Positions 53,426-62,734 of a DNA stretch of 64,000 bases are shown one piece after another (within the stretch, counting starts at the first letter, position 1; every line of letters starts with the position of its first letter). Made by a program: the position numbers and the translations under genes. This stretch comes from Algoriphagus algorifonticola. Lineage in GTDB: Bacteria; Bacteroidota; Bacteroidia; Cytophagales; Cyclobacteriaceae. Below the pieces are notes generated by a model. It searched no databases. It had not been told where the DNA came from and saw nothing but the letters and a program-made list of their open reading frames with translations. The stretch covers positions 30,396-94,395 of the forward strand of contig NZ_VLOG01000062.1 in assembly GCF_007655305.1 (NCBI RefSeq), given 5' to 3'.

Positions 53426-56400
53426 TCGCTGGGTTTTTGAATTGTGAAATAGAAAGTCGAACCTTTAGAAGGGGTAGAATTCACCCATATTTTACCCCCA
53501 TGCAGATCGACAATTTTTTTACTGATTGCTAGCCCTATTCCTGTCCCAGAATAGCTTTCTTGAACATGCAATCTTTGAAAAATGATAAATATTTTTTCCA
53601 GATAGTCTTTTTCAATTCCTATCCCATTGTCTTTGAAAGCAAACTCCCACTCGGACTTTTTCTCTTTTGCTGAAATCCAAATCTCAGGCTTTTGTCCTTC
53701 TGGTTGGTATTTGATAGCGTTGGAAATAAGGTTTTGGAAAAGCTGAACGAGTGTGCTTTTATGTCCAAATACCTTGGGTAATGGAGAAATATGGAAGATT
53801 GGATCCTTTTTCTGTATAGTTTTTTTAAGGAAAAGCTTAGAAATATTCAGGATTTCTGATGATTCAATCCATATTTTGGATTCTTGAAAGTTATCCAGTT
53901 TGGAGAACTCTAATAGATCTAAGATGATTTGTCTCATCCTCTTAGCTCCCTCTACGGCAAAACGAATGTATTTTTTTCCTTTTTCGTCTAGTACTGTGTC
54001 ATATCTTTTTTCGATCAATCCCAAAAAGCTGGAGATCATCCTCAAAGGCTCTTGAAGATCGTGGGAAGCTACATAAGCAAATTGCTCCAATTCTTGATTT
54101 GAAAGTTCCAGCTCTTTATTGGCCTTTTCTAAGGTTTTATTTAATTGTTTAAGCGAGTTTTCATAATCCTTTTGAGCACTGATATCCTGCACCGCACCAA
54201 CTAATCTGGATGGCTCGCCGTCTTCATCTCTCACTATCTTTCCAGAGTCTAAGACGTAGGCATATTCAGTTTCATTTTTCTGAAACCTGTATTCGATCTG
54301 AAAGTCTTTTTGATCCGGCTTTTCCAAAATTGATTGGAGATGAGCCAGTACTTTTTCGCGATCTTCTGGATGGATTCGTTTTTCCCATTCTTCCACATCA
54401 TTTTTCTTTTTGCTAAGGTCTACTCCAAATAGTTTGGAAAAACCTTCACCCCAGAAATGATATCCTTTTTTTACATCCCAGTCCCAAATGGTATCATTGG
54501 TAGCTTCCGAAACCATTTTGAATCGCTCATTCATTAATTCGAGCTCCTGTTCTCTTTTCTTTTTTTCTGTAATATCTCTTTGAATCCCGATCCAGTGGGT
54601 GTACCACCCGGTTTCATCAGCAACAGGAACTACAATAATATTTACCCAGAATGGAGTACCGTCTTTTTTATAATTTATTATTTCCACAGAAGAACTTTTC
54701 CATTTTCTAAGTTCTTTTCCAAATCTTTTCATTTTCTCCAAATCTGTATCTATTCCTTGGAGAATTTTAGGTGTTTTTCCCAAGATTTCATTCTGGGAAT
54801 ATCCTGTCATATTTTCGAACGATTTATTTGCGTAAATAATTTTGTACCCTTCTTCATCTGGGTCAGCATTGGTGAGAAGAATTGCATCTGTGGTATTAGT
54901 GACTACTGATTCCAATAATTTCAGATGATTTTCACGTTCCTTTTCTTTGGTGATATCTTGTAAAGCCCCAACCATTCTAACCGGAACTCCTTTGGTGTTT
55001 CTGATGATGATGGATTTTTCATTCACATAGGCATAGGATCCATCGAACCGTTTGAATCTATATTCACCGGACCAGAATTTTTGGTCAGGATTTTTTCTCG
55101 CCTCTTGAATACTATGCCAAATGTCTTCGTAATCCTCTGGATGAATACTTTCCAGCCAAGCGCTTTCACCCACTTGATTTTGGGATTCTGGATATCCAAA
55201 AAGTCTGTGATACCCTCTACCCCAGAAAATGGTACTTTTTTCTAGATCCCAATCCCAAATAGCATCAGAAACGGCTTCAGATACAAGTTTGAATCTATCA
55301 TTACTGATTTTTAAAGCTTGCTCTGCCCAGTATCTTTCTGTATCATCCATGACAGTAGAGATCATCAAATTCAAATCAGGAACAGGGATGTTTTTGGCAT
55401 TGACTATTTTCTCCTGACCATCCTGGGTGGTGATAATTATTCCCCTCCAGGTCATTCTTTCAGGATCACCACTTTGGATGTCCTCCATGATCCGGTTTTG
55501 CATCCACTCTCTATATTCAGGATTCGGGTAAACCTTTTGGAAAAAGGATTCCACGCTGATTATTTCCTCTTTTAACCAGCCATACACTTCCTCAAAAGCC
55601 TTGTTCATATAGGTGGCTTCCCCATCACTGATCTTGTTGACAGCGATGCCCAAAGGAATATTATCCAGAGTGGATTCAATGAAAAAGTTTCTATCTTTCA
55701 GTTTGATTTCAGTTTCTTTTTCCTTGGTTATTTCTTGAGCTGTTCCTCTAAATATCTGTTCTCCATTTTTATCATCCTCGATGAGTTCTCCTAATTCGTG
55801 AATGAATTTTATATGACCCTTCGGGGTGATGATGCGGTAAACTACATCTAAACTTTTCTCTTTGGTAATTGCCCTATTTCTATGATAAAGGAAGTTCTTC
55901 TTATCTTCCGGGTGAATGCTTTCAAAGAAAAAATCAAAATCGAGATCGCCGTCCGATTTTTTCACTTCCCAGATTTTGTACATTTGATCCGACCAAAATA
56001 CTTTATTGGTATCCAGGTTGCTTTCCCAGTATCCTAATTTGGACATTTCCTGTCCTTTCAAGAGACGTTTGTTTAGCTGTTTGATTTTTTCGGCAGCATT
56101 TCGCTTTTCAGTGATATTTCTAGAAAAACAGGCTAAACCTACCAACTCTCCCTTGATTTTGATCGGGTTGATTTTGGTTTCGTAAATACATGGAGTTTTC
56201 GAATCTTTAGTTTTTACGACATCTTCAACTTTGATTTTTTTTCCAAAAAGTGCTTTGTCGTAATGGCTTTTCCAGGTTTGGACGTAATCTGGACCAAATT
56301 TCTCAATTGAAAGAAGATTGTCTCCTTCCTTGATCTCCCAGTTTATACTCTCTTGGATGATTTGTTTAAATGCAGTGTTAGCACTGACTAATTTAAAGTT

Positions 56401-57291
56401 ACGGTCTAAACTCCAGATTAAGTCAGGAGAAGTATTGAGAATAGTTTGAATTCGAAAATTATCCTGCTTCCTGGATTTTTTTATTTCTTCCAATTCGGTG
56501 ATGTCTCGGGCAATTGCCAAAACATCATCAGTGCCCTTTTTCAGGGATGCAGACCAATTAAAATGAATCAGTTTTCCATCTGAATTCAAATATCGGTTTT
56601 TGAAATTTTTTATCTTAACCCCATCTCGGATTTGATCACTTGCTTCCCTTGTTTTTTGTAAATCAGCAGGATATACAAATTCCGTATACTCCCTTCCAAT
56701 GATTTCTTCTTTGGAATAGCCCAAAGTTTCTTCCACACTTTTAGAAATTTTGGATATCACTCCATCTTTGTCGAAAATAAAAATCAAATCAATCGAATTC
56801 TCGAGGATGCTATCTAATTCGTCTGTGGTTTGGATTAATTGATTTTCATTCAGCTTTAAATCAGTGATATCCTTATAGGTGCCAATCAAGTAAAGAGGCT
56901 TACCATGTTCGTCAAAACTAACCCTACCTTCGGATTCAATGTGTTTGATATCCCCATTTGGTAGGGTAATCCGCTTTTCTAGCTTGTAGGGATTTCCTGT
57001 GGTAATTGAATTTTCAAAAGCTTGTTTTGCTTCTTCTCGGTCCTCAGGATGAATAATGGACCATCTTAGTTCTGTGCTGGGAATTGTATTTTTCGGATTG
57101 AGTCCGCAAATCTTGAAAAATTCCTCAGACCAATCATTTTCTCCGGTTTGGATATTTAATTTCCAAATGCCTAGCCCGTTGATATTTTTAATAGCATCGA
57201 CAGACTTTGTATTTTTTGGATCAGATTTCTCAGAAGAAGTTTTCTGAGAGCCGGATTGGGTGGGGTGATTTTTTTTTGCAGGGCTCATCAA
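53422..57291 (-). CDS. Eight-PAS soluble hybrid-type sensor histidine kinase
   Basis: A 1289-residue cytosolic sensor kinase. By eye about eight PAS domains follow one another (near 30-145, 150-270, 280-395, 405-520, 530-650, 660-780, 790-905 and 920-1035), several with the PAC-type end of the kind DITEKK. A short coiled coil precedes the phosphoacceptor helix FAYVASHDLQEPLRMISSFL near 1070. The HATPase has LISNAIKYQ, DNGIGIEKDY and GTGIGLAISKKI. No membrane span and no receiver domain are present. Its kinase core is very similar to that of the next gene. It is the first gene of the signalling cluster. Confidence 0.92.
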   Translation of the reverse strand: MMSPAKKNHPTQSGSQKTSSEKSDPKNTKSVDAIKNINGLGIWKLNIQTGENDWSEEFFKICGLNPKNTIPSTELRWSIIHPEDREEAKQAFENSITTGNPYKLEKRITLPNGDIKHIESEGRVSFDEHGKPLYLIGTYKDITDLKLNENQLIQTTDELDSILENSIDLIFIFDKDGVISKISKSVEETLGYSKEEIIGREYTEFVYPADLQKTREASDQIRDGVKIKNFKNRYLNSDGKLIHFNWSASLKKGTDDVLAIARDITELEEIKKSRKQDNFRIQTILNTSPDLIWSLDRNFKLVSANTAFKQIIQESINWEIKEGDNLLSIEKFGPDYVQTWKSHYDKALFGKKIKVEDVVKTKDSKTPCIYETKINPIKIKGELVGLACFSRNITEKRNAAEKIKQLNKRLLKGQEMSKLGYWESNLDTNKVFWSDQMYKIWEVKKSDGDLDFDFFFESIHPEDKKNFLYHRNRAITKEKSLDVVYRIITPKGHIKFIHELGELIEDDKNGEQIFRGTAQEITKEKETEIKLKDRNFFIESTLDNIPLGIAVNKISDGEATYMNKAFEEVYGWLKEEIISVESFFQKVYPNPEYREWMQNRIMEDIQSGDPERMTWRGIIITTQDGQEKIVNAKNIPVPDLNLMISTVMDDTERYWAEQALKISNDRFKLVSEAVSDAIWDWDLEKSTIFWGRGYHRLFGYPESQNQVGESAWLESIHPEDYEDIWHSIQEARKNPDQKFWSGEYRFKRFDGSYAYVNEKSIIIRNTKGVPVRMVGALQDITKEKERENHLKLLESVVTNTTDAILLTNADPDEEGYKIIYANKSFENMTGYSQNEILGKTPKILQGIDTDLEKMKRFGKELRKWKSSSVEIINYKKDGTPFWVNIIVVPVADETGWYTHWIGIQRDITEKKKREQELELMNERFKMVSEATNDTIWDWDVKKGYHFWGEGFSKLFGVDLSKKKNDVEEWEKRIHPEDREKVLAHLQSILEKPDQKDFQIEYRFQKNETEYAYVLDSGKIVRDEDGEPSRLVGAVQDISAQKDYENSLKQLNKTLEKANKELELSNQELEQFAYVASHDLQEPLRMISSFLGLIEKRYDTVLDEKGKKYIRFAVEGAKRMRQIILDLLEFSKLDNFQESKIWIESSEILNISKLFLKKTIQKKDPIFHISPLPKVFGHKSTLVQLFQNLISNAIKYQPEGQKPEIWISAKEKKSEWEFAFKDNGIGIEKDYLEKIFIIFQRLHVQESYSGTGIGLAISKKIVDLHGGKIWVNSTPSKGSTFYFTIQKPSE

Positions 57292-57363
57292 ATACAGTAT
57301 GGATGATTATAATTTACACTTAATATTTGATTTTATAAAAACTGGATCATAGCTCTCAGAGCT

Positions 57364-58434
57364 TTACAGCTTTATAGCTTTTCCCGATTTAACTGATTCA
57401 TCACAGGCGAATGCTATTTTTAAACTATTCAATGCATCCAATAGGTGGTTACTCAAATCTATATCTTTTTGGATGGCTTTTAAGAAATAACTTTGTTCGC
57501 GATTGCATAACTCTTGATGGTTGGGTTCATCCTTCATATTGATCCATTCGTCAGCCTGTAGAAATTCATTTTGATCATTAATGGCTGCATGATGTACTCT
57601 GATGGATTCTGTTTTAGTATGAGAATCGACATCATCTGATTTTCCAGCGGCCCCTGCATCTTTGGCTACAATGGAAACCGATCCTTTTGGTCCGAATACA
57701 TCTTTTATAAAGAAAGCCGTCTCTGAAATCATGGGGCCCCAGCCTGCTTCATACCATCCCACTGATCCATCCTCAAAGCGTATTTGTAGCTGACCATAAT
57801 TGTAATTATCTGAGGCTATATCATCTGTAAGTCGAGCTCCTATAGCTGTAACTGATAGCGGTTTTGAGCGGGTCATTTGGCACATCACATCTATATAATG
57901 TACGCCGCAGTCTACAATAGGACTCAGACTTTTCATCAAATTCCTATGTACATCCCACATGTATCCATGACTTTGCTGATTCAAGTTCATTCTCATGACC
58001 AAGGGCTTTCCTAATTTCTGGGACTCTTCAATAAATTTGATCCAAGATGGATGATGACGGAGAATGTAGCCTACTACTACTTTTTTACCTGTTTCATTTG
58101 CTTTTTGGATAATCCTTTCGCAGCCGGTGACAGTATCTGCCAGTGGTTTTTCTATAAAAATATGACAGCCTGCTTCTAAAGCTTTAAGGGCAAATTCCTC
58201 ATGGGTATCAGGATAAGTAGAAATACAAACAGCATCCGGCTTGCTTTGGGCTAATGCATCCTCATATTTATCAAACAGCGGATAATTTGACTTGAGTTTT
58301 TCATTGAGGCGATTTTTACTTTCTCCTCGTGCCACCAGTCCGCAAATTTCAAATTCTGGCATTTGATGGTAGGCTGCTGCATGAGAGGCTCCCATGTTTC
58401 CACAACCGACAATCAGGATTTTAATTGGGTTCAT
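57364..58434 (-). CDS. Gfo/Idh/MocA-family oxidoreductase
   Basis: A 356-residue NAD(P)-dependent sugar or inositol dehydrogenase-like enzyme. The Rossmann motif is ILIVGCGNMGASHAAAYHQ, the family signature is CHIFIEKPLADTVTGCERII with the EKP Lys, and the catalytic region is VDCGVHYIDVMCQM with a His. Substrate cannot be deduced. It starts one base after the stop of the cyclophilin gene on the same strand and ends 72 bases before the PAS kinase start. It might support sugar catabolism near the fucose genes, but no direct link is visible. Confidence 0.9.
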   Translation of the reverse strand: MNPIKILIVGCGNMGASHAAAYHQMPEFEICGLVARGESKNRLNEKLKSNYPLFDKYEDALAQSKPDAVCISTYPDTHEEFALKALEAGCHIFIEKPLADTVTGCERIIQKANETGKKVVVGYILRHHPSWIKFIEESQKLGKPLVMRMNLNQQSHGYMWDVHRNLMKSLSPIVDCGVHYIDVMCQMTRSKPLSVTAIGARLTDDIASDNYNYGQLQIRFEDGSVGWYEAGWGPMISETAFFIKDVFGPKGSVSIVAKDAGAAGKSDDVDSHTKTESIRVHHAAINDQNEFLQADEWINMKDEPNHQELCNREQSYFLKAIQKDIDLSNHLLDALNSLKIAFACDESVKSGKAIKL

Positions 58435-58435
58435 T

Positions 58436-59023
58436 TCAATTGTTGTTTTTCAGTTGAGCTAGATCCTCCAAGTTAAGATAAAGGACAGAGACTTTCATGG
58501 TAATCGGTATGAGCGGTTTGTCATCAGAATCCCGCTCCACATGGACAATTTGGTCAACCACATCCATTCCCTTGATTACCTTTCCGAAAACAGTGTAGTC
58601 CCCATCCAATCGATGTAGCCCCCGCGTATTTTGTACTATGTAGAATTGGCAGCGGGCGGAGAGTTTGTCCGGGTTATTATCTCTTCCCGCTCCAACTGCT
58701 CCATATTGATGTGTAAGGTCGGGATGAAACTCTGGTTCGAGTAAAAAATCAGGATCATTAAAGCCTTCAGGGGTATCTGGGCAGCCTCCTTGCGCTACAA
58801 AATTTGGAATGACCCTATTGAAAGTCAGTGAATCCCAATAGCCAGCCTCCGCGAGTTCTATAAAGCTACTCTGATGGTTAGGAGTTTTATAGTCAAGCTC
58901 AATATATATCTCTCCAAAATTGGTTTGAATATAACCGATTGGGATGGTGTCTAATCTTTGGGCAAACAGATTAGCTTGAATAATAAAAAGGGCTACAAAG
59001 CTCATTATCAATAAATTCCTCAT
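58436..59023 (-). CDS. Exported cyclophilin-type peptidyl-prolyl isomerase
   Basis: A 195-residue cyclophilin with a signal peptide (residues 1-21, ending ANLFAQ). Visible family motifs are SLTFNRVIPNFVAQGGCP, the QYGAVGAGRD stretch and CQFYIVQNTRGLHRLDGDYT followed by VFGKVIKGMDVVDQI. It assists folding by isomerising proline bonds, here probably in the periplasm. It shares a transcript with the Gfo/Idh gene downstream after a one-base gap. Length is typical. Confidence 0.92.
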   Translation of the reverse strand: MRNLLIMSFVALFIIQANLFAQRLDTIPIGYIQTNFGEIYIELDYKTPNHQSSFIELAEAGYWDSLTFNRVIPNFVAQGGCPDTPEGFNDPDFLLEPEFHPDLTHQYGAVGAGRDNNPDKLSARCQFYIVQNTRGLHRLDGDYTVFGKVIKGMDVVDQIVHVERDSDDKPLIPITMKVSVLYLNLEDLAQLKNNN

Positions 59024-59160
59024 AGATAAAATTAGTTGAATTTGAATTATATCATCGGATTTTTGCTGTTGAAGAAAAGGAATCTGTTTCTTTTCAAATC
59101 CAGAGATTATTTGATGATTTTAATTTGGAAACCTACCCAATATACCACTTATTTTACAGC

Positions 59161-60399
59161 ATGAATCACCCTAAAATTAGTACCGAATCACTCATTCCTG
59201 AGAATGAAATGGAAAGGTTGATGGCCTTAAGTGAACTGGACCTAGATTTTATGGATCTGGAAAACTCGCTATCTGATCTGACCAAGCTTGCAGCTAAAAT
59301 AGCAGGAACTAAAGTCTCTTTAGTTAATTTGATAGATCACTTCACCCAATGGAGTGTATCTTCTTTTGGTATGGATGTAAGTCAAATGCCTAGAGAGGAA
59401 TCTATTTGTCAATACACAATTTTGGACCCGAAGAAGTCGGAATTTGAGGTGAAAGATTTGTCTGCAGATGAAAGGTTTAATGATAGACCTTTTGTGATTG
59501 GACATCCAAACTTGAGGTTTTATTACGGGATTCCTTTGAAGGTCAATGATGAGATAAGTTTAGGAGCTTTGTGCGTTCTAGACACTGACTACAAGCAACT
59601 CAGTCCTGAAAAAAAAGAGATGCTTTCTATCATTGCCAAAGAAGTTGTCAATCGCCTTAAAATTTATAAGGCTGTAGAAGGCCTTCAGAAAAAGGTACAC
59701 GAAACTCAGCAAGTTAAGAATAGAGTTGCTCATGATATCCGGGGACCTTTAGGAGGTATCATTGGCTTGGCAGAAATCATTCAATCCCAAGGAAACCAAA
59801 ATAAACTGGAGGAGGTGTTGGAGTTTATCAATCTGATCCAGAAAAGTGGTAAATCCTTGCTGGAGTTGGCGGATGAGATTTTATCCCAAGATTATGGACT
59901 AAGAAAAGATAAAGAGCTTAGGAAGCCGACCGATGCAGAGTTTACTTTGAATTCCCTGAAGGCAAAGATGGTTAATATGTTTGAGCCTCAAGCATTGGTG
60001 AAAAATATCGATTTGGAAGTTCAGGTAGAATCGCCAAATGCGGAGGTGCCTTTTCCGAAAAATAAGATTTTACAAATTTTAGGTAATCTTGTTTCCAACT
60101 CCATCAAGTTTACTCCGCATGGTGGGGAAATTAAGGTGCTTTGCGATATGGAGATTATTGGTAATGATAAAATATTGCTATTTGAAGTGAAGGATTCAGG
60201 GGCTGGAATGAGTCAGGAAAAGGTAGATGAGATTTTGTGTGGTGAGGGCACTTCTACGAATGGTTCTGCGGGGGAAACCGGCTATGGGTTTGGATTGAAA
60301 TTAGTGCTACATCTCGTCCAAGGTCTAAAAGGGAAGGTGGAGCTCAATTCTTCGCTTGGCGGAGGAACTCAATTCAAAATCTTACTGCCCGTCACATAA
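59161..60399 (+). CDS. GAF-domain sensor histidine kinase
   Basis: A 412-residue cytosolic kinase from the ATG at 59161; an in-frame TTG lies at 59125. The GAF domain covers about residues 25-180 (FTQWSVSSFGMDVSQMPREE, then YGIPLKVNDEISLGALCVLD). The H-box is NRVAHDIRGPLGGIIGLAEI (His near 199). The ATPase contains LGNLVSNSIKFTPHGG, VKDSGAGMS and GYGFGLKLVLHLV. No receiver gene is adjacent, so its partner is elsewhere. A terminator follows. GAF ligands in this group are unknown; light, redox or small-molecule sensing are all possible. Confidence 0.92.
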   Translation: MNHPKISTESLIPENEMERLMALSELDLDFMDLENSLSDLTKLAAKIAGTKVSLVNLIDHFTQWSVSSFGMDVSQMPREESICQYTILDPKKSEFEVKDLSADERFNDRPFVIGHPNLRFYYGIPLKVNDEISLGALCVLDTDYKQLSPEKKEMLSIIAKEVVNRLKIYKAVEGLQKKVHETQQVKNRVAHDIRGPLGGIIGLAEIIQSQGNQNKLEEVLEFINLIQKSGKSLLELADEILSQDYGLRKDKELRKPTDAEFTLNSLKAKMVNMFEPQALVKNIDLEVQVESPNAEVPFPKNKILQILGNLVSNSIKFTPHGGEIKVLCDMEIIGNDKILLFEVKDSGAGMSQEKVDEILCGEGTSTNGSAGETGYGFGLKLVLHLVQGLKGKVELNSSLGGGTQFKILLPVT

Positions 60400-60404
60400 A
60401 CTTC

Positions 60405-60440
60405 CGAAGCGCTCAGATTTCACTGAGCGCTTTTTTTTTG
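60405..60440 (+). terminator. Terminator after the GAF kinase gene
   Basis: AAGCGCTCAG (60407-60416) pairs perfectly with CTGAGCGCTT (60423-60432) around a six-base loop, followed by a nine-base T-run. It overlaps the 3' end of the convergent acyltransferase gene. Confidence 0.85.
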
Positions 60441-61550
60441 ATTATTCACCGGGTTGGCATACATAGACAGGAAGTTTTTGACCACATCTGGGTCTTTGGT
60501 ATCTATTTTATTTTTGAATCTATTTTCAAAAGCTGTCTTCTCTTCCTCCGTATACTCATCAGAATACTCTTTTTCACCATATAGCAAATCATGAGCAATA
60601 AAATTGCTTGGCCATAACTTAAAGCCATTCCAAATTTGCAAATCGATCAATCGACAAAGTTGATTCAGTTTCTCGCTGAGATTATTTCCTGATTGCGCTA
60701 TTTCTTTGATTTCCTGATCCAAGACAGCATTCACTTGGATGTGGATTCGCTTTTTAGTCCCGATAATTCCTCTTAAGAGGTTGAGGAAATCTTCATTTTC
60801 GCTTTTAATGTATTTTTCATCTCTTGCTTTGGCAAGGAGTTCAGGCATCTTCAATACATCTGTAGGATCGTATTCATAAGAAATAGAAACCGGTACGAGC
60901 TTGATTTTTTCAAAATAAGAAAAAGCATCTCCCTCTTTTTCCGCCAGGGTTAGCATTTTCAATACACCCTTTTGAGTAAAGTCATTTCCGTCTTTGGTTC
61001 TACCTTCTCTTTGGGCTGTCCAAACGCTTCTATTTTCCTGAAGCAGTGATTTTCTGATATAATCAGATACCAATTGTGAGCTTTCTAGGAGTTCCCTTCC
61101 TTTTAAGCTCCTTTGGATTGCAAAGTTTCTGTTTAATCTGGAGAGCGTATGTAAGAATGGTTTTTGAATCAAATTGTCCCCAATTGCAGAGGTGGTCATC
61201 ACCAAACCATTTTCGTAGAGGCAGGCATTGAGCAGAGAAGTATCCAGGATGATATCCCGGTGATTGGATATAAATAAATAGGCAGTGTTGGGCTCCAAAA
61301 GCTCAAAGCCACCGGTGCTCAGGCCATCTGAACTTTTTTCCAAGACCTTCATCAAACCAGGATAAATGAAGTTGATCTGGAAATCTCTCAATGAATGGGT
61401 ATGCTTCATTAATTCCTTCCAGTTTTTCTGATTATCCTCAGGAAAAGTAAATCCCATCATTGCTTCCAGCATTGGGTCATCCAGGATTTTCCTGATAGCT
61501 GCATTAGCTTCAGCATCATAGTAAGGCCTTATAGGATCAAATTTGGACAT
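60420..61550 (-). CDS. PlsC-like 1-acylglycerol-phosphate acyltransferase family protein
   Basis: A 376-residue acyltransferase-family protein from ATG 61550 (MSKFDPIRPYYD). The catalytic HX4D motif is in LFISNHRDIILDTSLLNA, followed by the substrate-binding FAIQRSLKGRELLESS and the WTAQREGRTKDGND motif that corresponds to the EGTRS-like block. These are hallmarks of the PlsC superfamily, but the protein is longer than typical PlsC. It may transfer acyl chains to lipids other than lysophosphatidate. No clear membrane-spanning helix is visible. It stands alone. Confidence 0.87.
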   Translation of the reverse strand: MSKFDPIRPYYDAEANAAIRKILDDPMLEAMMGFTFPEDNQKNWKELMKHTHSLRDFQINFIYPGLMKVLEKSSDGLSTGGFELLEPNTAYLFISNHRDIILDTSLLNACLYENGLVMTTSAIGDNLIQKPFLHTLSRLNRNFAIQRSLKGRELLESSQLVSDYIRKSLLQENRSVWTAQREGRTKDGNDFTQKGVLKMLTLAEKEGDAFSYFEKIKLVPVSISYEYDPTDVLKMPELLAKARDEKYIKSENEDFLNLLRGIIGTKKRIHIQVNAVLDQEIKEIAQSGNNLSEKLNQLCRLIDLQIWNGFKLWPSNFIAHDLLYGEKEYSDEYTEEEKTAFENRFKNKIDTKDPDVVKNFLSMYANPVNNQKKSAQ

Positions 61551-61639
61551 AGTTTTGGGTGAAATATGTTTTGCAAAAAGCAAAAAATAGTCGAGAATTC
61601 TAAGGTGTTTTTACCATTTCGGGATCTAGTGTTGTCTAT

Positions 61640-62494
61640 CTATTGTCTGATCAGGTATTTATCGAAAAATAGCATATGAACAGGGAGCGCTTCTGTCCAG
61701 TACTTCCAAGTGTGAGCACCCGGTCTTTCGATATACTCATGTGGAGTACCGTTTTCGAGTAATAGAGCATGCATTTGTCTGTTGGTATCGATCAGAAAAT
61801 CATCCACTCCGCAATCAATAATTAGGGCCAAGCCATTTTCCTTCATTTGTTTCACCCATCCTACGGCAGTGTAGGGATTGAAGTTTGGTGCTTCATAGTT
61901 TAATTCCTGACCAAGCATTTGTTTTTGCCCTTCAGCTCTTAAATTCCTGAAATCATCCTGTACTTTCCACATCCTTGTATCAATATTCATTACCCCACTC
62001 ATACTCCCTGCCGCTACAAATAATTCAGGATATTTGGCAGAAAGCAATATCGCACCATGTCCTCCCATGGAAAGTCCAGTTACAGCTCTCGACTCTTTTT
62101 TTGCCAAGGTCTTGTAATTAGAATCTATGAAAGGGATCAATTCTTTAATAAGGTATGTTTCATATTTCACTGAATCCATTTTGGGACTATCATAATAATA
62201 GCTGGCTGGTCCCACACCTGGAGTTACTATGATTACCTGGTATTGATCTGCCATTTTACTAACGAGGTTTTCCTCGGTTACTTTTTCATGCCAGTCCGAA
62301 AAGGCTCCACTTCCGCCATGGAGAAGATAAAGCACAGGGAATCTGCTCTCAGAATTTGAGTAATTTTTAGGAAGTGTAATCGCAGCCTTCAATGTTTTTT
62401 TCATGGAAGGGCTATAAACCTCGAATGTTTCTACTTGTGCCTGCGAAAAAGCAAGAATCGGAAGAAGAAAGAAAATGAGTAGAAGTTTTTTCAT
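61640..62494 (-). CDS. Exported esterase (esterase D/Fes-like, CE1-type alpha/beta hydrolase)
   Basis: A 284-residue secreted esterase of the PF00756 type. Residues 1-20 form a signal peptide (ending FSQAQ). Motifs include LYLLHGGSGAFSDWHEK, the nucleophile elbow VTGLSMGGHGAILLSAKYPE (Ser near residue 144), the acid in IIDCGVDDFLIDTNRQMHAL and the catalytic His in RPGAHTWKYW. Substrates could be acetyl or feruloyl esters of polysaccharides, S-formylglutathione or siderophores; the signal peptide makes a polysaccharide-related role likelier. It is a single gene. Confidence 0.87.
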   Translation of the reverse strand: MKKLLLIFFLLPILAFSQAQVETFEVYSPSMKKTLKAAITLPKNYSNSESRFPVLYLLHGGSGAFSDWHEKVTEENLVSKMADQYQVIIVTPGVGPASYYYDSPKMDSVKYETYLIKELIPFIDSNYKTLAKKESRAVTGLSMGGHGAILLSAKYPELFVAAGSMSGVMNIDTRMWKVQDDFRNLRAEGQKQMLGQELNYEAPNFNPYTAVGWVKQMKENGLALIIDCGVDDFLIDTNRQMHALLLENGTPHEYIERPGAHTWKYWTEALPVHMLFFDKYLIRQ

Positions 62495-62609
62495 GCTGTA
62501 GGTCTAATTTTTATTGAAAATACGCATAAGTAGAGTTTATCAGAAGGTATATTTTGTCGAAGGACAAAATTCTATTCGGCTGGAATTTGTATATTCCTAT
62601 ATTAAATAT

Positions 62610-62694
62610 TATGGATATCCGCTTTCTTACCAGTAACAACAAAATACGGCTTATTGTCTGCTAAAAGGATCAGAATCCGGAAGCTTCGCCTGCC
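62610..62694. repeat. Dispersed repeat, copy B, left part (interrupted by IS110)
   Basis: This segment matches the reverse complement of 40552-40641 with about 90 per cent identity by eye, including the 27-base block around TGCTAAAAGGATCAGAATCC. Similarity stops after CTGCC at 62694, where the IS element begins. The repeat seems to resume at about 63987-64000. Confidence 0.75.
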
Positions 62695-62734
62695 AGTATT
62701 CTAAGGTTTAAGCAAGAAGATTTTCAGTTTTTTT

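Noticed and set aside
57292..57363. Terminator between the Gfo/Idh gene and the PAS kinase gene
   Set aside because: The repeated AGCTCT/AGAGCT words do not form a stem followed by a minus-strand T-run.
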